Source of the DNA: DASZQL01 sp964391865
GTDB lineage: Bacteria > Planctomycetota > Phycisphaerae > Phycisphaerales > UBA1924
Reading direction: 5' to 3'
DNA length: 64,000 nucleotides
Assembly (NCBI GenBank): GCA_964391865.1
Contig: CAYMNQ010000001.1
Location: forward strand, 868,001-932,000
This document shows, in pieces, positions 9,479 through 18,576 of this stretch. A program made the position numbers and the translations under genes. Under the pieces are notes generated by a model, which was not told the origin of the DNA, searched no databases, and saw nothing but the letters and a program-made list of their open reading frames with translations. Every line of letters starts with the position of its first letter. The first letter of the stretch is position 1.

Positions 9479-10038
9479 GGGAACACTCCTTTTCTTGATG
9501 AAGGAACAAACCCTCGCGCGGCCGCACGATCGGGCGGGGAATGGCGCGCCCGAAGACCAACCGCGACCAACCATGAACTCAGCGCGCGGCGTGTCTTCAA
9601 ACCCATCACTCCGAGCCGTCACGCTCGGCATGCACGAACATCCCGCTGAACGCGGGCGACAGCCCGCGCAGCTCGGCACAACCACTGCGGAGCAGCACAC
9701 AACTCCGCAAGCCATGTTGTTCGGTGCGCTTCTCGCCGCGTCTGGGCGGCGTCCTTCTCAACGAAGTCGATACGTGGGTCAGCGAGGACCCGCAGCGAGT
9801 CGGGCAGCAAAACCGGCGAAATACGACAACAGCACCGAAAAATCGCGCCCTCAAGACTTCACACTACATGAGAATCACACGCACGCAAACAGAATTTGCA
9901 TACTCGCGGCTATTCTGGCGTTCCGGCGCACCGGCCTTTGAAAAGCCCAGCAAAACCCTCGGTGCCCACCGATCCCCGCTCGCCGCACACTGCAGCGTTG
10001 ATCGACTTCTGCAGCACTCTGATCGGAATGATTCTCAC
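9479..10038. other. 560-bp divergent intergenic region with two hairpins
   Basis: The region separates the minus-strand secreted gene from the plus-strand aldehyde dehydrogenase and must hold both promoters, though no clear -35/-10 pair could be chosen. Two stable hairpins lie in the probable leader of the minus-strand gene: 9611-9628 (CCGAGC/GCTCGG) and 9650-9667 (CGCGGGC-GACA-GCCCGCG). The open frame reaching back from the dehydrogenase to 9724 has no start signal or homology and is regarded as non-coding. Confidence 0.45.
9485..9492 (-). promoter_or_regulatory. Ribosome binding site that fixes the GTG start at 9478
   Basis: AAAGGAGT on the minus strand lies 6-7 nt before GTG and just ahead of a signal peptide. 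It rules out the start codons further upstream in the same frame. Confidence 0.75.
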
Positions 10039-11499
10039 ATGAACACACTCGAACGTCCACGGTTGAACGCGGCACTGCAGCCCATCATCGCCGGGCGCGC
10101 GGTTGTCTCGCCGCGCGTCATCGACGGCTTCGACAAATTCACGCAGAAGCCCGCGGCAGCGATCGGCGTGGCGGACCGCGCGATGGTTGATCGCGCCATC
10201 GCCGCGGCGGCGGGCGCGATCCGCGCGATGAGAGCACTCCCCACCCACCGCCGGCACAGCGCCATCGACCATGTCATCCACGCGCTCAGCGCTCGGCACG
10301 AGGAATTCGCGCGCTGGCTCACGGTCGAATGCGGCAAGCCGATCCTCGAAGCCCGCGCCGAAGTGACGCGCGCGATCGACACCTTCCGCTTCGCCGCCCA
10401 TGAGTGCGGGCGCGCGCGGGGCGAGGTCATGCCGCTCGACACCGTGCCGCGTTTGGAGGGGTATCACGCGACGTGGACGCGCGTGCCCGTCGGCGCGTGC
10501 AGCTTTATCACACCCTTCAATTTCCCCTTGAATCTCGCCGCTCACAAGATCGCGCCCGCGCTCGCTGTCGGCTGCCCGTTCGTGCTGAAGCCCGACCCGC
10601 GCACGCCGATCACGTCGCTGCTGCTGGGCGAGGTTCTTGCGGGCGCTGGGCTGCCCGAGGGCGCGTTCAGCGTGGTCACGTGCGTTGATGACGGGCTTGA
10701 GCTGTTCAGTGAAGACGACCGCCTTGCGCTGCTCTCGTTCACCGGCTCGTCCAAGGTGGGTTGGATGCTGAAATCGCGCGCGGGGCGCAAGCGCGTCACG
10801 CTTGAACTCGGCGGGAACGCGGCATGCATCGTGGACCGCACCGCCGATCTCGACTTCGCCGCCCGGCGTATCGCCGTCGGCGGGTTCACCAACGCGGGGC
10901 AGAGCTGCATCAGCGTGCAGCGCGTGCTTGTTCACGAATCGGTTCGGGACGGGTTCATTGAACGCCTCCTCTCCGAGCTGTCGGGGCTGCGAACCGGCGA
11001 CCCGCTCGACGAGCAAACAACCCTCGGGCCGATGATCAGCGAAGCCGAGGCACGGCGCGCCGCCGAGTGGATCGCCGCCGCCGTTGCCGCCGGTGCCAGG
11101 CTGCTCACAGGCGGAAACAGGAACGGCTCGATACTCGACCCGACCGTGCTCTCCGACGTCCCCGCCGCCTGCTCGGCATGGAACGATGAACTGTTCGCGC
11201 CCGCGCTTGCCGTCAATGGTTTCAACGAGATGTCATCGGGCATAACTCAAGTCAATGCAAGTGCTTATGGATTGCAAGCGGGCGTGTTCACGAACGACTT
11301 GTCCGTCGCTCACCGCCTGATTGACGAACTCGAAGTCGGCGGCGTCGTGGTGAACGACGTGCCCACCACGCGCTCGGACGCGATGCCGTACGGCGGCTTC
11401 AAGGCGTCAGGACTGGGCCGCGAGGGTGTCCGGTTTGCGATGGACGAAATGACGGACCACAAGGTGGTCGTCTGGAATGCCGCCCGGCGCTCGCGCTGA
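10039..11499 (+). CDS. NAD(P)-dependent aldehyde dehydrogenase
   Basis: This soluble 486-aa ALDH-superfamily enzyme oxidises an aldehyde to the carboxylate. The catalytic residues are in place: Glu256 in VTLELGGNA and the nucleophile Cys290 in NAGQSCISVQRV. The cofactor-binding segment PFNFPLNLAAHKIAPALAVG and the conserved tail YGGFKASGLGREGV are also present. The length (about 480-500) is normal. The ATG at 10039 gives the expected N-terminus; the in-frame extension upstream to 9724 is not credible. The closest remembered types are the succinate-semialdehyde/phosphonoacetaldehyde-like ALDHs, but the substrate cannot be told from sequence and neighbours give no clue. It is probably monocistronic. 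Confidence 0.88.
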   Translation: MNTLERPRLNAALQPIIAGRAVVSPRVIDGFDKFTQKPAAAIGVADRAMVDRAIAAAAGAIRAMRALPTHRRHSAIDHVIHALSARHEEFARWLTVECGKPILEARAEVTRAIDTFRFAAHECGRARGEVMPLDTVPRLEGYHATWTRVPVGACSFITPFNFPLNLAAHKIAPALAVGCPFVLKPDPRTPITSLLLGEVLAGAGLPEGAFSVVTCVDDGLELFSEDDRLALLSFTGSSKVGWMLKSRAGRKRVTLELGGNAACIVDRTADLDFAARRIAVGGFTNAGQSCISVQRVLVHESVRDGFIERLLSELSGLRTGDPLDEQTTLGPMISEAEARRAAEWIAAAVAAGARLLTGGNRNGSILDPTVLSDVPAACSAWNDELFAPALAVNGFNEMSSGITQVNASAYGLQAGVFTNDLSVAHRLIDELEVGGVVVNDVPTTRSDAMPYGGFKASGLGREGVRFAMDEMTDHKVVVWNAARRSR

Positions 11500-11837
11500 A
11501 ATGCCCAGAACTGGCAAGGTCCGACAAATGCGGCTTCAGCCGAAGCTGGGGATGGCCGACTGGTAACTTGGGTAGGCGCTGCGCGCCCGATTTCCATTGC
11601 CGAAGTGCTCCGATTACCCAGTCTGGTATCGGGGAGTCGGGGGTGCGAGAAACGGTTTGCAGCAAGTTTACTCGATTTGCCCGCAGTTCTGACGTTCTCA
11701 CTTGATTCAGTGCCATCTTTCGTTTATTACCCATGATGAAGAGATCGCCCAAGTCCGGGCGTGTGTCATTGTCAACCGCTCGCGGAGGGAGCGGCACGCC
11801 CGGATGCCCAATTGCTCCAAACAAGAGGAGGTGCCTG
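11500..11837 (+). other. 338-bp leader region before the giant repeat protein
   Basis: No gene is supported. An in-frame ATG at 11733 exists, but the 35 residues it would add before the GTG at 11838 look like untranslated leader (Arg/Gly/Pro-rich, no homology). The A/T content rises at about 11690-11735 (TTTCGTTTATTACCC), which may hold the promoter. Confidence 0.4.
11824..11831 (+). promoter_or_regulatory. Strong Shine-Dalgarno deciding the GTG start at 11838
   Basis: AGAGGAGG (AAGAGGAGGT in context) ends 6 nt before GTG 11838. This is a near-perfect anti-16S match and the best reason to prefer this start over the ATG at 11733. Confidence 0.8.
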
Positions 11838-14800
11838 GTGGAGGGCTGTTGTTCAAATTTCGGAAAAGTGTTCAGGCTGCTCGGTATGGCGGCCTGCATC
11901 ACGGTCGTTTCGGCGGCCGGGATGGCGGACAGCGTCACGAACACGTCCCCTGCGCTGGATAAGAGCGCGGCCCGAGATGGGTCGCTCCTCCCCGGCAATT
12001 CGCGGTCCTCGACCGCGGGTCTGAAGAAGGCTGAGCCTTCGAAGGGCGGCGTGGTTCAGGGCGCGGTGACCAAGGTGGAAAAGAATGCCTTCGCCAAGCC
12101 GACCGCGAATCCCGCGTTCGGACTCGGCAAGGACGCCAGCGGCACCATCGCTATTGAGCGTGGCGGCGCTGACGGCTCCGACGCCTGCGGAACTCCTTCG
12201 CTCATCTCGGGCGCCGGAACGTTCCCGTTCAGCAACGTCGGCGCGACGTTGGACGGCATCGGGCACGGTGCGTGCCTGTCGTTCGGCTCGAATCAGATCT
12301 TCAGTGACGTTTGGTTCCTCTGGACGTCCGTGGCTGGCGGCAGCGTTTCCGTCCAGACCTGCGGCAGCACCGCGCTGGACACCCGAATCGCCGTGTACAA
12401 CGGTGGCGCGGCGTGCCCCCCGTCCGATGCTGACCTCTTGGATTGCAGCGACGACGACTGCGGCGGCTCGCTGCAGAGCAACGCGATGTTCTCGGCGACC
12501 GCCGGCAACACGTACCTCATCCGCATCGGTTCGTTCAGCGCGGTCACGCAAGGCTCCGGCACCTTCTCGATCAGCGAGTCCGGTGGCGGCGGCGGCGGCG
12601 GCGGCGGCGGCATGAACGACAACTGCGCCGACGCGGAAGTGATCGTCTGCGGCGGCTCGGCGACCGGTGACAACACCGCCGCCACCAACGAAGGCGGCGA
12701 TCCCATCGTTTCGTGCCGCTTCGGCGGCCCGGACCTCGGCGTCGGCACCATCTGGTACTCCTTTGTCGCCACCGGGAACTCCGCGACCGTCTCTCTGTGC
12801 AACAGCGGCGCTGCTGACACGATGGTTCAGATCCTCGACGGCACCTGCGGCGCCTTCACCGAAGTCGCCTGCAACGATGACGCGTGCGGCCCGAACGGTC
12901 TGCGTTCGCAGGCCACCGCCACCGGCCTCACCGTCGGCAACACCTATTACATCTCCGTCAGCTCGTTCGACGAGGCCGGCCGTGGCGCCATCTCGCTCGA
13001 CCTGACCTGCACCAACATCGCCCCCTGCACGGACGGCACCCCTGAGAACGAGCCGAACTGCGGCCTCGATGGTCAGGGCGTCAACGGCGGCTGCAACAGC
13101 ACCCCGCCGACGTTCAGCCCCATCGTCTGCGGCCAGACCTACTGCGGCAGCGGCGGTGCTGACGGCTCCTTCCGTGACACCGACTGGTACGAGGTCGTCC
13201 TCGGCAGCGGCACGGAAATGACCTTCACCGTCAACGCGACCTTCCCGGTGCTCGTTGGTATCGTCGACAACGGCGGTATCCCCGACTGCGCCGGCGTCAG
13301 CGCGTTCCTCGTCTCCGCGACCGGCGCCGAGTTCACCGACGTGTCGGTGACCGCGTGCGTCGCTCCGGGCACCTGGTGGCCCTTCGTCGCCCCGTCCGTC
13401 TTCGGCGGCGTGGCGTGCGAGTCCGGCTACGAGGCGACCCTCTCCTGCGTCCCCTGCTCCGTCACCGTCCCCGAGAATGACAACTGCACGGGCGCCATCG
13501 CCGTGACCCTCGGCACGCCGGTCTTCGGCAGCACCGCCTTCGCCAACCCCGACCCGGGTCTGCCGGCCTGCGGCACCTCGATCTCGGCGGACGGCGTCTG
13601 GTACACCGTGGTCGGCGACGGCGGCACCTTCGCCGCTTCGCTCTGCAACCCCGGCACCAACTACGACACCAAGATCCACGTCTTCTGCGGCGACTGCAAT
13701 GCGTCGCAGTGGATCTGCCTCGCGGGCGATGACGACTTCTGCGGCTTCCCGCCGGGCCACAGCACCGCCTTCTGGTGCACCAACCCCGGTCAGGTCTACT
13801 ACATCCTCGTCAACGGCTTCGGCGGCGGCACGGGCGACTTCGAGCTCGTCGTGACCTCCGACGGCGTCAACTGCGGCGGCGGAACCTCTTGCTCCACCAG
13901 CGGCGCTCCGAACGATGATTGCGCGAATGCGGAACTCATCGCCTGCGGCGCGACCGTCAACGGCAGCAACCAGTTCGCCACCATCGATCCGACCGACCCC
14001 AACTTCGACTGCTCCTTCGGCGGCCCGCAGCAGGGCGTCGGCTCGATCTGGTACCGCTTCGTCGCCACCCAGACCTCTGCGACCGTCGACCTCTGCGCCA
14101 GCGCCGCGGCCGACACCATGGTCCAGATCCTGCAGGGCAACTGCGGCGAACTCGTTTCGCTCGCCTGCAACGATGACTCCTGCGGCCTCCGCTCGGCGGT
14201 GACCGCGACCGGCCTCACCGTCGGCAACACCTACTACATCGAAGTGGCCGGGTTCGACGCCGCCGGCGTCGGCCCGATCACGCTCTCCCTCACCTGCACC
14301 GCCATCGAGCCGTGCGTCGGCACCCCTGAGAACGAGCCGAACTGCGGCCTCGATGGTCAGGGCGTCAACGGCGGCTGCAACAGCACCCCGCCGACGTTCA
14401 GCCCCATCGTCTGCGGCCAGACCTACTGCGGCAGCGGCGGTGCTGACGGCTCCTTCCGTGACACCGACTGGTACGAGGTCGTCCTCGGCAGCGGCACGGA
14501 AATGACCTTCACCGTCAACGCGACCTTCCCGGTGCTCGTTGGTATCGTCGACAACGGCGGTATCCCCGACTGCGCCGGCGTCAGCGCGTTCCTCGTCTCC
14601 GCGACCGGCGCCGAGTTCACCGACGTGTCGGTGACCGCGTGCGTCGCTCCGGGCACCTGGTGGCCCTTCGTCGCCCCGTCCGTCTTCGGCGGCGTGGCGT
14701 GCGAGTCCGGCTACGAGGCGACCCTCTCCTGCGTCCCCTGCTCCGTCACCGTCCCCGAGAATGACAACTGCACGGGCGCCATCGCCGTGACCCTCGGCAC

Positions 14801-16211
14801 GCCGGTCTTCGGCAGCACCGCCTTCGCCAACCCCGACCCGGGTCTGCCGGCCTGCGGCACCTCGATCTCGGCGGACGGCGTCTGGTACACCGTGGTCGGC
14901 GACGGCGGCACCTTCGCCGCTTCGCTCTGCAACCCCGGCACCAACTACGACACCAAGATCCACGTCTTCTGCGGCGACTGCAATGCGTCGCAGTGGATCT
15001 GCCTCGCGGGCGATGACGACTTCTGCGGCTTCCCGCCGGGCCACAGCACCGCCTTCTGGTGCACCAACCCCGGTCAGGTCTACTACATCCTCGTCAACGG
15101 CTTCGGCGGCGGCACGGGCGACTTCGAGCTCGTCGTGACCTCCGACGGCGTCAACTGCGGCGGCGGAACCTCTTGCTCCACCAGCGGCGCTCCGAACGAT
15201 GATTGCGCGAATGCGGAACTCATCGCCTGCGGCGCGACCGTCAACGGCAGCAACCAGTTCGCCACCATCGATCCGACCGACCCCAACTTCGACTGCTCCT
15301 TCGGCGGCCCGCAGCAGGGCGTCGGCTCGATCTGGTACCGCTTCGTCGCCACCCAGACCTCTGCGACCGTCGACCTCTGCGCCAGCGCCGCGGCCGACAC
15401 CATGGTCCAGATTCTCGATGGCACCTGCGGCGCCTTCGTCGCTCTCGCCTGCAACGATGACTTCTGCGGCCTCCGCTCGCAGGTGACTGCGAACGGCCTG
15501 GTCGTGGGCAACACCTACTACATCCAGATCGCCGGCTTCGACGCTGCGGGCGTCGGCCCGATCACGCTCACCCTGCTCTGCCAGGGCGCGTGCGAAGTGA
15601 CCTGCCCGGTCGGCGCGGTCACCGAGCCCGAGCCGTGCGACGTTGACACCATCTCCGGCTGCAACAGCATGCCCCCGGCGTTCATCCCGATCGCCTGCGG
15701 CGAGTCTGTCTGTGGCAAGGGCTGGGGCAACGGCTCCTTCCGTGATACCGACTGGTACCAGCTCGAGATCGTGGCTCCCAACAGCCGCAATGTCACCTGG
15801 ACCGTCGAAGCCGAGTTCAACGTGCTCATCGGCATCGTTGAGAACGGCGGCATCCCGGACTGCGCGGGCGTCTCTGCCTTCCGCGTGTTCGCCACCAGCA
15901 CCCCGTGCGTCCCGGTCAGCGTGAACTCGCTGCTCCCGGCCGGCTCGTGGTGGTTCTTCGTCGCTCCCGCTCAGTTCACGGGCCCGGCCCCGTGCGCTGC
16001 GGACACCGACTACCTCGCCACTCTGGACTGCGGCTTCGGCCCGAACTGCCAGGGTGACGCGGACGGTGACGGCGACGTCGACCTCGCTGACGTGGCCCGC
16101 GTCGTCGCCAACTGGGGCAACCCGGGCGGCCAAGGCGACGTGAGCGGCAACGGTATCGTCGGCCTCGACGATATCGCGCTCATCATCAAGAACTGGGGCT
16201 GCGGCCTCTAA
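11838..16211 (+). CDS. Giant secreted Cys-rich repeat protein with PPC-like modules and dockerin-like C-terminus
   Basis: The protein has 1457 aa. The GTG start has a very good ribosome site and is followed by a signal peptide (hydrophobic core VFRLLGMAACITVVSAAGMA). After a polar linker come tandem beta-sandwich modules of the pre-peptidase C-like type. Each starts NDNC or NDDC and contains a WYxFVA or WYTVVG strand, a DTMVQI strand and a CNDD loop. They alternate with a second module type (start TPENEPNCGLDGQGVNGGC, then SFRDTDWYEVVLG). A ten-glycine run separates the first module from the rest. A 428-residue block (about residues 400-827) is repeated next to itself; see the repeat entries. 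Cysteines are abundant, implying disulphides outside the cell. The end is a dockerin pair (GDADGDGDVDLADVA, GDVSGNGIVGLDDIA) closing NWGCGL. A structural or adhesive surface role is inferred; no catalytic domain is seen. Confidence 0.85.
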   Translation: MEGCCSNFGKVFRLLGMAACITVVSAAGMADSVTNTSPALDKSAARDGSLLPGNSRSSTAGLKKAEPSKGGVVQGAVTKVEKNAFAKPTANPAFGLGKDASGTIAIERGGADGSDACGTPSLISGAGTFPFSNVGATLDGIGHGACLSFGSNQIFSDVWFLWTSVAGGSVSVQTCGSTALDTRIAVYNGGAACPPSDADLLDCSDDDCGGSLQSNAMFSATAGNTYLIRIGSFSAVTQGSGTFSISESGGGGGGGGGGMNDNCADAEVIVCGGSATGDNTAATNEGGDPIVSCRFGGPDLGVGTIWYSFVATGNSATVSLCNSGAADTMVQILDGTCGAFTEVACNDDACGPNGLRSQATATGLTVGNTYYISVSSFDEAGRGAISLDLTCTNIAPCTDGTPENEPNCGLDGQGVNGGCNSTPPTFSPIVCGQTYCGSGGADGSFRDTDWYEVVLGSGTEMTFTVNATFPVLVGIVDNGGIPDCAGVSAFLVSATGAEFTDVSVTACVAPGTWWPFVAPSVFGGVACESGYEATLSCVPCSVTVPENDNCTGAIAVTLGTPVFGSTAFANPDPGLPACGTSISADGVWYTVVGDGGTFAASLCNPGTNYDTKIHVFCGDCNASQWICLAGDDDFCGFPPGHSTAFWCTNPGQVYYILVNGFGGGTGDFELVVTSDGVNCGGGTSCSTSGAPNDDCANAELIACGATVNGSNQFATIDPTDPNFDCSFGGPQQGVGSIWYRFVATQTSATVDLCASAAADTMVQILQGNCGELVSLACNDDSCGLRSAVTATGLTVGNTYYIEVAGFDAAGVGPITLSLTCTAIEPCVGTPENEPNCGLDGQGVNGGCNSTPPTFSPIVCGQTYCGSGGADGSFRDTDWYEVVLGSGTEMTFTVNATFPVLVGIVDNGGIPDCAGVSAFLVSATGAEFTDVSVTACVAPGTWWPFVAPSVFGGVACESGYEATLSCVPCSVTVPENDNCTGAIAVTLGTPVFGSTAFANPDPGLPACGTSISADGVWYTVVGDGGTFAASLCNPGTNYDTKIHVFCGDCNASQWICLAGDDDFCGFPPGHSTAFWCTNPGQVYYILVNGFGGGTGDFELVVTSDGVNCGGGTSCSTSGAPNDDCANAELIACGATVNGSNQFATIDPTDPNFDCSFGGPQQGVGSIWYRFVATQTSATVDLCASAAADTMVQILDGTCGAFVALACNDDFCGLRSQVTANGLVVGNTYYIQIAGFDAAGVGPITLTLLCQGACEVTCPVGAVTEPEPCDVDTISGCNSMPPAFIPIACGESVCGKGWGNGSFRDTDWYQLEIVAPNSRNVTWTVEAEFNVLIGIVENGGIPDCAGVSAFRVFATSTPCVPVSVNSLLPAGSWWFFVAPAQFTGPAPCAADTDYLATLDCGFGPNCQGDADGDGDVDLADVARVVANWGNPGGQGDVSGNGIVGLDDIALIIKNWGCGL
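12582..12611 (+). repeat. (GGC)n microsatellite coding for ten glycines
   Basis: GGT is followed by nine GGC codons inside the giant secreted protein. The tract links the first module to the next. A pure trinucleotide run of this kind can slip, changing linker length without breaking the frame. Confidence 0.9.
13034..14128 (+). repeat. Long direct repeat, copy 1 (1,095 bp, offset 1,284 bp)
   Basis: Compared by eye with 14318-15412, no mismatch was found. Copy 1 begins at CGGCACCCCTGAGAACGAG and ends where ATCCTGCAGGGC (copy 1) departs from ATTCTCGATGGC (copy 2). The remaining 189 bp of each period is similar but not identical. In protein terms the period is 428 aa. Confidence 0.92.
14318..15412 (+). 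repeat. Long direct repeat, copy 2 (1,095 bp)
   Basis: This is the second copy of the block at 13034-14128 and is in frame with it. Lack of silent differences over more than 1 kb points to a very recent duplication or to gene conversion. The shared borders fall inside the coding modules, not at an insertion element. Confidence 0.92.
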
Positions 16212-16239
16212 GCTCTTGACCTGAGCATCGTCTGATACC

Positions 16240-16275
16240 AAAGGCGGGACGCGAAAGCGTCCCGCCTTTCTTTTT
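16240..16275 (+). terminator. Intrinsic terminator after the giant repeat protein
   Basis: The 13-bp stem AAAGGCGGGACGC / GCGTCCCGCCTTT has a GAAA tetraloop (16253-16256) and is followed by CTTTTTG. It lies 28 bp past the stop codon. Confidence 0.93.
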
Positions 16276-16960
16276 GCTCTTTCGTCGGCCCATCCGGTTT
16301 CTGAGCCATGGATGGCACGGCTCGTGCGCCACTTGGCCCCGCGCGGCGCGGCGTTCGGCGCGTCGAGCCGGTGATTCCGCGTCGCGCTACATCACGACCG
16401 GGGCCGTGCGTGACTCGACATCGAGCCGTTCCACACCTCGCGGCGCGACACTGTCGCGCCGCCGATTCGGGACGCCTCGCGGCGAAAAAACTCGCGCGGC
16501 GTGACGCAAACTTTCGCACAAGCACCCCGACCACATCGGGTGTGCGAGAGCATTCGATTGCGTGCGGCCCGCGCGTTGAGACCGGCCGCGCACGAGATTT
16601 GCTGGATGCCTGATCGTGGCGGATTCTCGCGGCGATTTGCGAATTATCAGCATGCTGCATGCTTTTCATTGGCCTATGCAGAAAATCGGAGTCATACATT
16701 GAGATGCAGGACCGCATGATTCAACGAGCGAGTCACAGCGTCCGGCATGGCGGTTTCGTGGTGCGTTTGCCGCCGTAAACACAGATTGAATCGATGTGCT
16801 TTTGTGTCGGGGCCGTGAAAGCGGCCGGTCGTGGTGTGCGCTGATCGCGCACATCCGTGGGTGAGAGTTGAACTTGGGTTGTCCCCCGTGCCGCGCGTGC
16901 GGCTCGGGTGAGTTGTTCTGCGCCCATCGCGGGCGCGTGCGGAAGAGAAAGGAGTACGAC
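16276..16960. other. 685-bp gap without a supported gene
   Basis: Small open frames on both strands show neither homology nor start signals. The region holds a perfect palindrome at 16440-16462. Local A/T enrichment with GCATGCTGCATGC sits at about 16640-16665, and the leader of the next secreted gene, including AGAAAGGAG at 16945-16953, closes the gap. Confidence 0.4.
16440..16462. repeat. Perfect 11-bp inverted repeat (possible operator)
   Basis: GCGGCGCGACA and TGTCGCGCCGC face each other around a single C. The symmetry and central position in a long gap suit a dimeric regulator site, but no regulator gene is nearby. Confidence 0.4.
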
Positions 16961-18379
16961 ATGAATCGCCGTCTGTGGAACTCGCTGAACACCGTGCTTG
17001 CGGGAGCGGCGGGGTTGGTCGCGATGGTCTCGTTCCAATCGTCGCTTGCGGATCCGCCGCCGGACCCGCCGTCGTGCGCAAAGCTTGATGAGGACTTGTT
17101 CTGTTGGCGCGTGACGTCCATCGAGGGGGTGCCGGGCGATCCCGAGGGCGACCGGTTCAAGATCATGATGGAGTTCGTGAACTGGACGAAGGATGATGCG
17201 TACCGCATCCGCTTGGCGCGGAACATCGGCGGCGATGTCAACATGGGACCTCCGCTGCTCTTGGTGAATGCGGACGTCGACTTTAACGGCCGGCCGTTCG
17301 CCGACCCGCCGCAACCACCCGCGGGGAACATCCAGATGTGCAACACGTGGTTCGTGAATTCATTCACGCCCACGCAGGTGATCTGGGAGACGGGTGGATC
17401 GCCGATCCCGCCGTGCCCCCCGCCCAATGGGCTGCTGAACAACGCGTTCTTCGTGGGCACCCACGGCGGCACGCCGAACTTCGAATACAACGGGCTTCTC
17501 GATCCGTCATTCGACGACGGCGTCACCACGCCGGATGAGTGCCGCATCGCGCTGAACGGCATGATCCCAGGCAGCAATCTCGAGCAGATCGACATGGGCG
17601 GGATGCTCGTGTGGAAGGTGAACATCGACGACACCGAAACCGCCGACAACGGCTCGAACGTGCTCGACGGGTTTGTGCTCGAGATCGATGGTTGGGATGT
17701 GAACGACAGCTTCTCGTTCAACTGGTGGCTCGAGGACGAGTTCGGGAACAGCATCGGCATGGTGTTCAACGGCGGTTCGGTCATGGGAGATCAGTTCGGC
17801 TTCGGCACACTGAACCTCACCCGGCTGAACAGCCCCGCGCCCGCCCCGCTGTTCAATCTCAACACGGGCTTTGATCCGCCCGACACGATCGTGGGCGGCG
17901 ATGCGGACGACGCCTCGTTCTGGGCCGAGGATGAAGTAAACGGCATCGACACCTACCCGATCAACCCGATCCCGGCGGGCCGCCCCGGCGCGGGACGCTG
18001 GTTCGCCATCGAACTGGGCGCGGCGGTGAGTGCTCAGCTCGTGAACCCGGCAGACGGCTGTTTGCTCTTCAACGGGCAGCCGGTGCAGACCGGCACCAAC
18101 CTCGCCAGGCGCGGCAACAATTGCCGCCGACTGGGCGACGTGAACCTTGACGGGCAGGTCGATCTCGCCGACGTCGGCGTCATGATCCTCGATTGGGGTC
18201 CGGTCGAGCGCGGTTTGATCGTGGTCCCCACGCCGTGCGGCGACCAACCGGTGATCTCAACCGCGATCTGCGATCTTGACGGCGACTTCGACGTGGGCGT
18301 CGGCGACCTCGCGATCCTCGTCCGCAACTGGCGGCGGATCTGCATCATCGACGTGACCCCGGTTGATCCGGCGCAATGA
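16961..18379 (+). CDS. Secreted protein of unknown function with dockerin-like C-terminus
   Basis: The 472-aa product starts at ATG 16961, right after AGAAAGGAGTACGAC and before a signal peptide (NSLNTVLAGAAGLVAMVSFQSSLA). The upstream frame to 16868 lacks any start signal. The mature protein is acidic and rich in Asp, Asn, Gly and Trp. Recurrent pieces such as EFVNWTKDDAYRI, WKVNIDDTETADNG and DVNDSFSFNWWLEDEFG suggest beta-sandwich folds. No known catalytic domain was recognised. The C-terminus has a dockerin pair (GDVNLDGQVDLADVGVMIL and CDLDGDFDVGVGDLAILV) and ends with about 15 extra residues after NWRRIC. It lies between two other dockerin-type genes, so the three may be regulated together, but each has its own gap. 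Confidence 0.75.
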   Translation: MNRRLWNSLNTVLAGAAGLVAMVSFQSSLADPPPDPPSCAKLDEDLFCWRVTSIEGVPGDPEGDRFKIMMEFVNWTKDDAYRIRLARNIGGDVNMGPPLLLVNADVDFNGRPFADPPQPPAGNIQMCNTWFVNSFTPTQVIWETGGSPIPPCPPPNGLLNNAFFVGTHGGTPNFEYNGLLDPSFDDGVTTPDECRIALNGMIPGSNLEQIDMGGMLVWKVNIDDTETADNGSNVLDGFVLEIDGWDVNDSFSFNWWLEDEFGNSIGMVFNGGSVMGDQFGFGTLNLTRLNSPAPAPLFNLNTGFDPPDTIVGGDADDASFWAEDEVNGIDTYPINPIPAGRPGAGRWFAIELGAAVSAQLVNPADGCLLFNGQPVQTGTNLARRGNNCRRLGDVNLDGQVDLADVGVMILDWGPVERGLIVVPTPCGDQPVISTAICDLDGDFDVGVGDLAILVRNWRRICIIDVTPVDPAQ

Positions 18380-18576
18380 CCGGCAGGTGCCTGATCGGCG
18401 CACCATCCTCTCGGTTCTCTGGCTGACATCCGTGCCGTCCGGGTTGACGGCGAGTCATCGTGAATTCAACCGGGGCGAGGGCGTGCACCGGCGCGCCCTC
18501 GCCCCCGGTTTGCTCCGCACGGGCAGGAGCGAACGGGGATCGCTCGCGCATCGAGCGCCCACGAAAGGAACGCATC

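Noticed and set aside
13034..15412. CRISPR array or tandem satellite
   Set aside because: There are only two copies, each over 1 kb and coding in frame; there are no spacers of equal size.
11853..16241. A 1462-aa open frame on the minus strand opposite the giant repeat protein
   Set aside because: It is the antisense shadow of a high-GC gene. It is Val/Asp/Arg/Gly-rich with no domain, signal peptide or start signal, whereas the plus strand has a signal peptide, modules and a dockerin.
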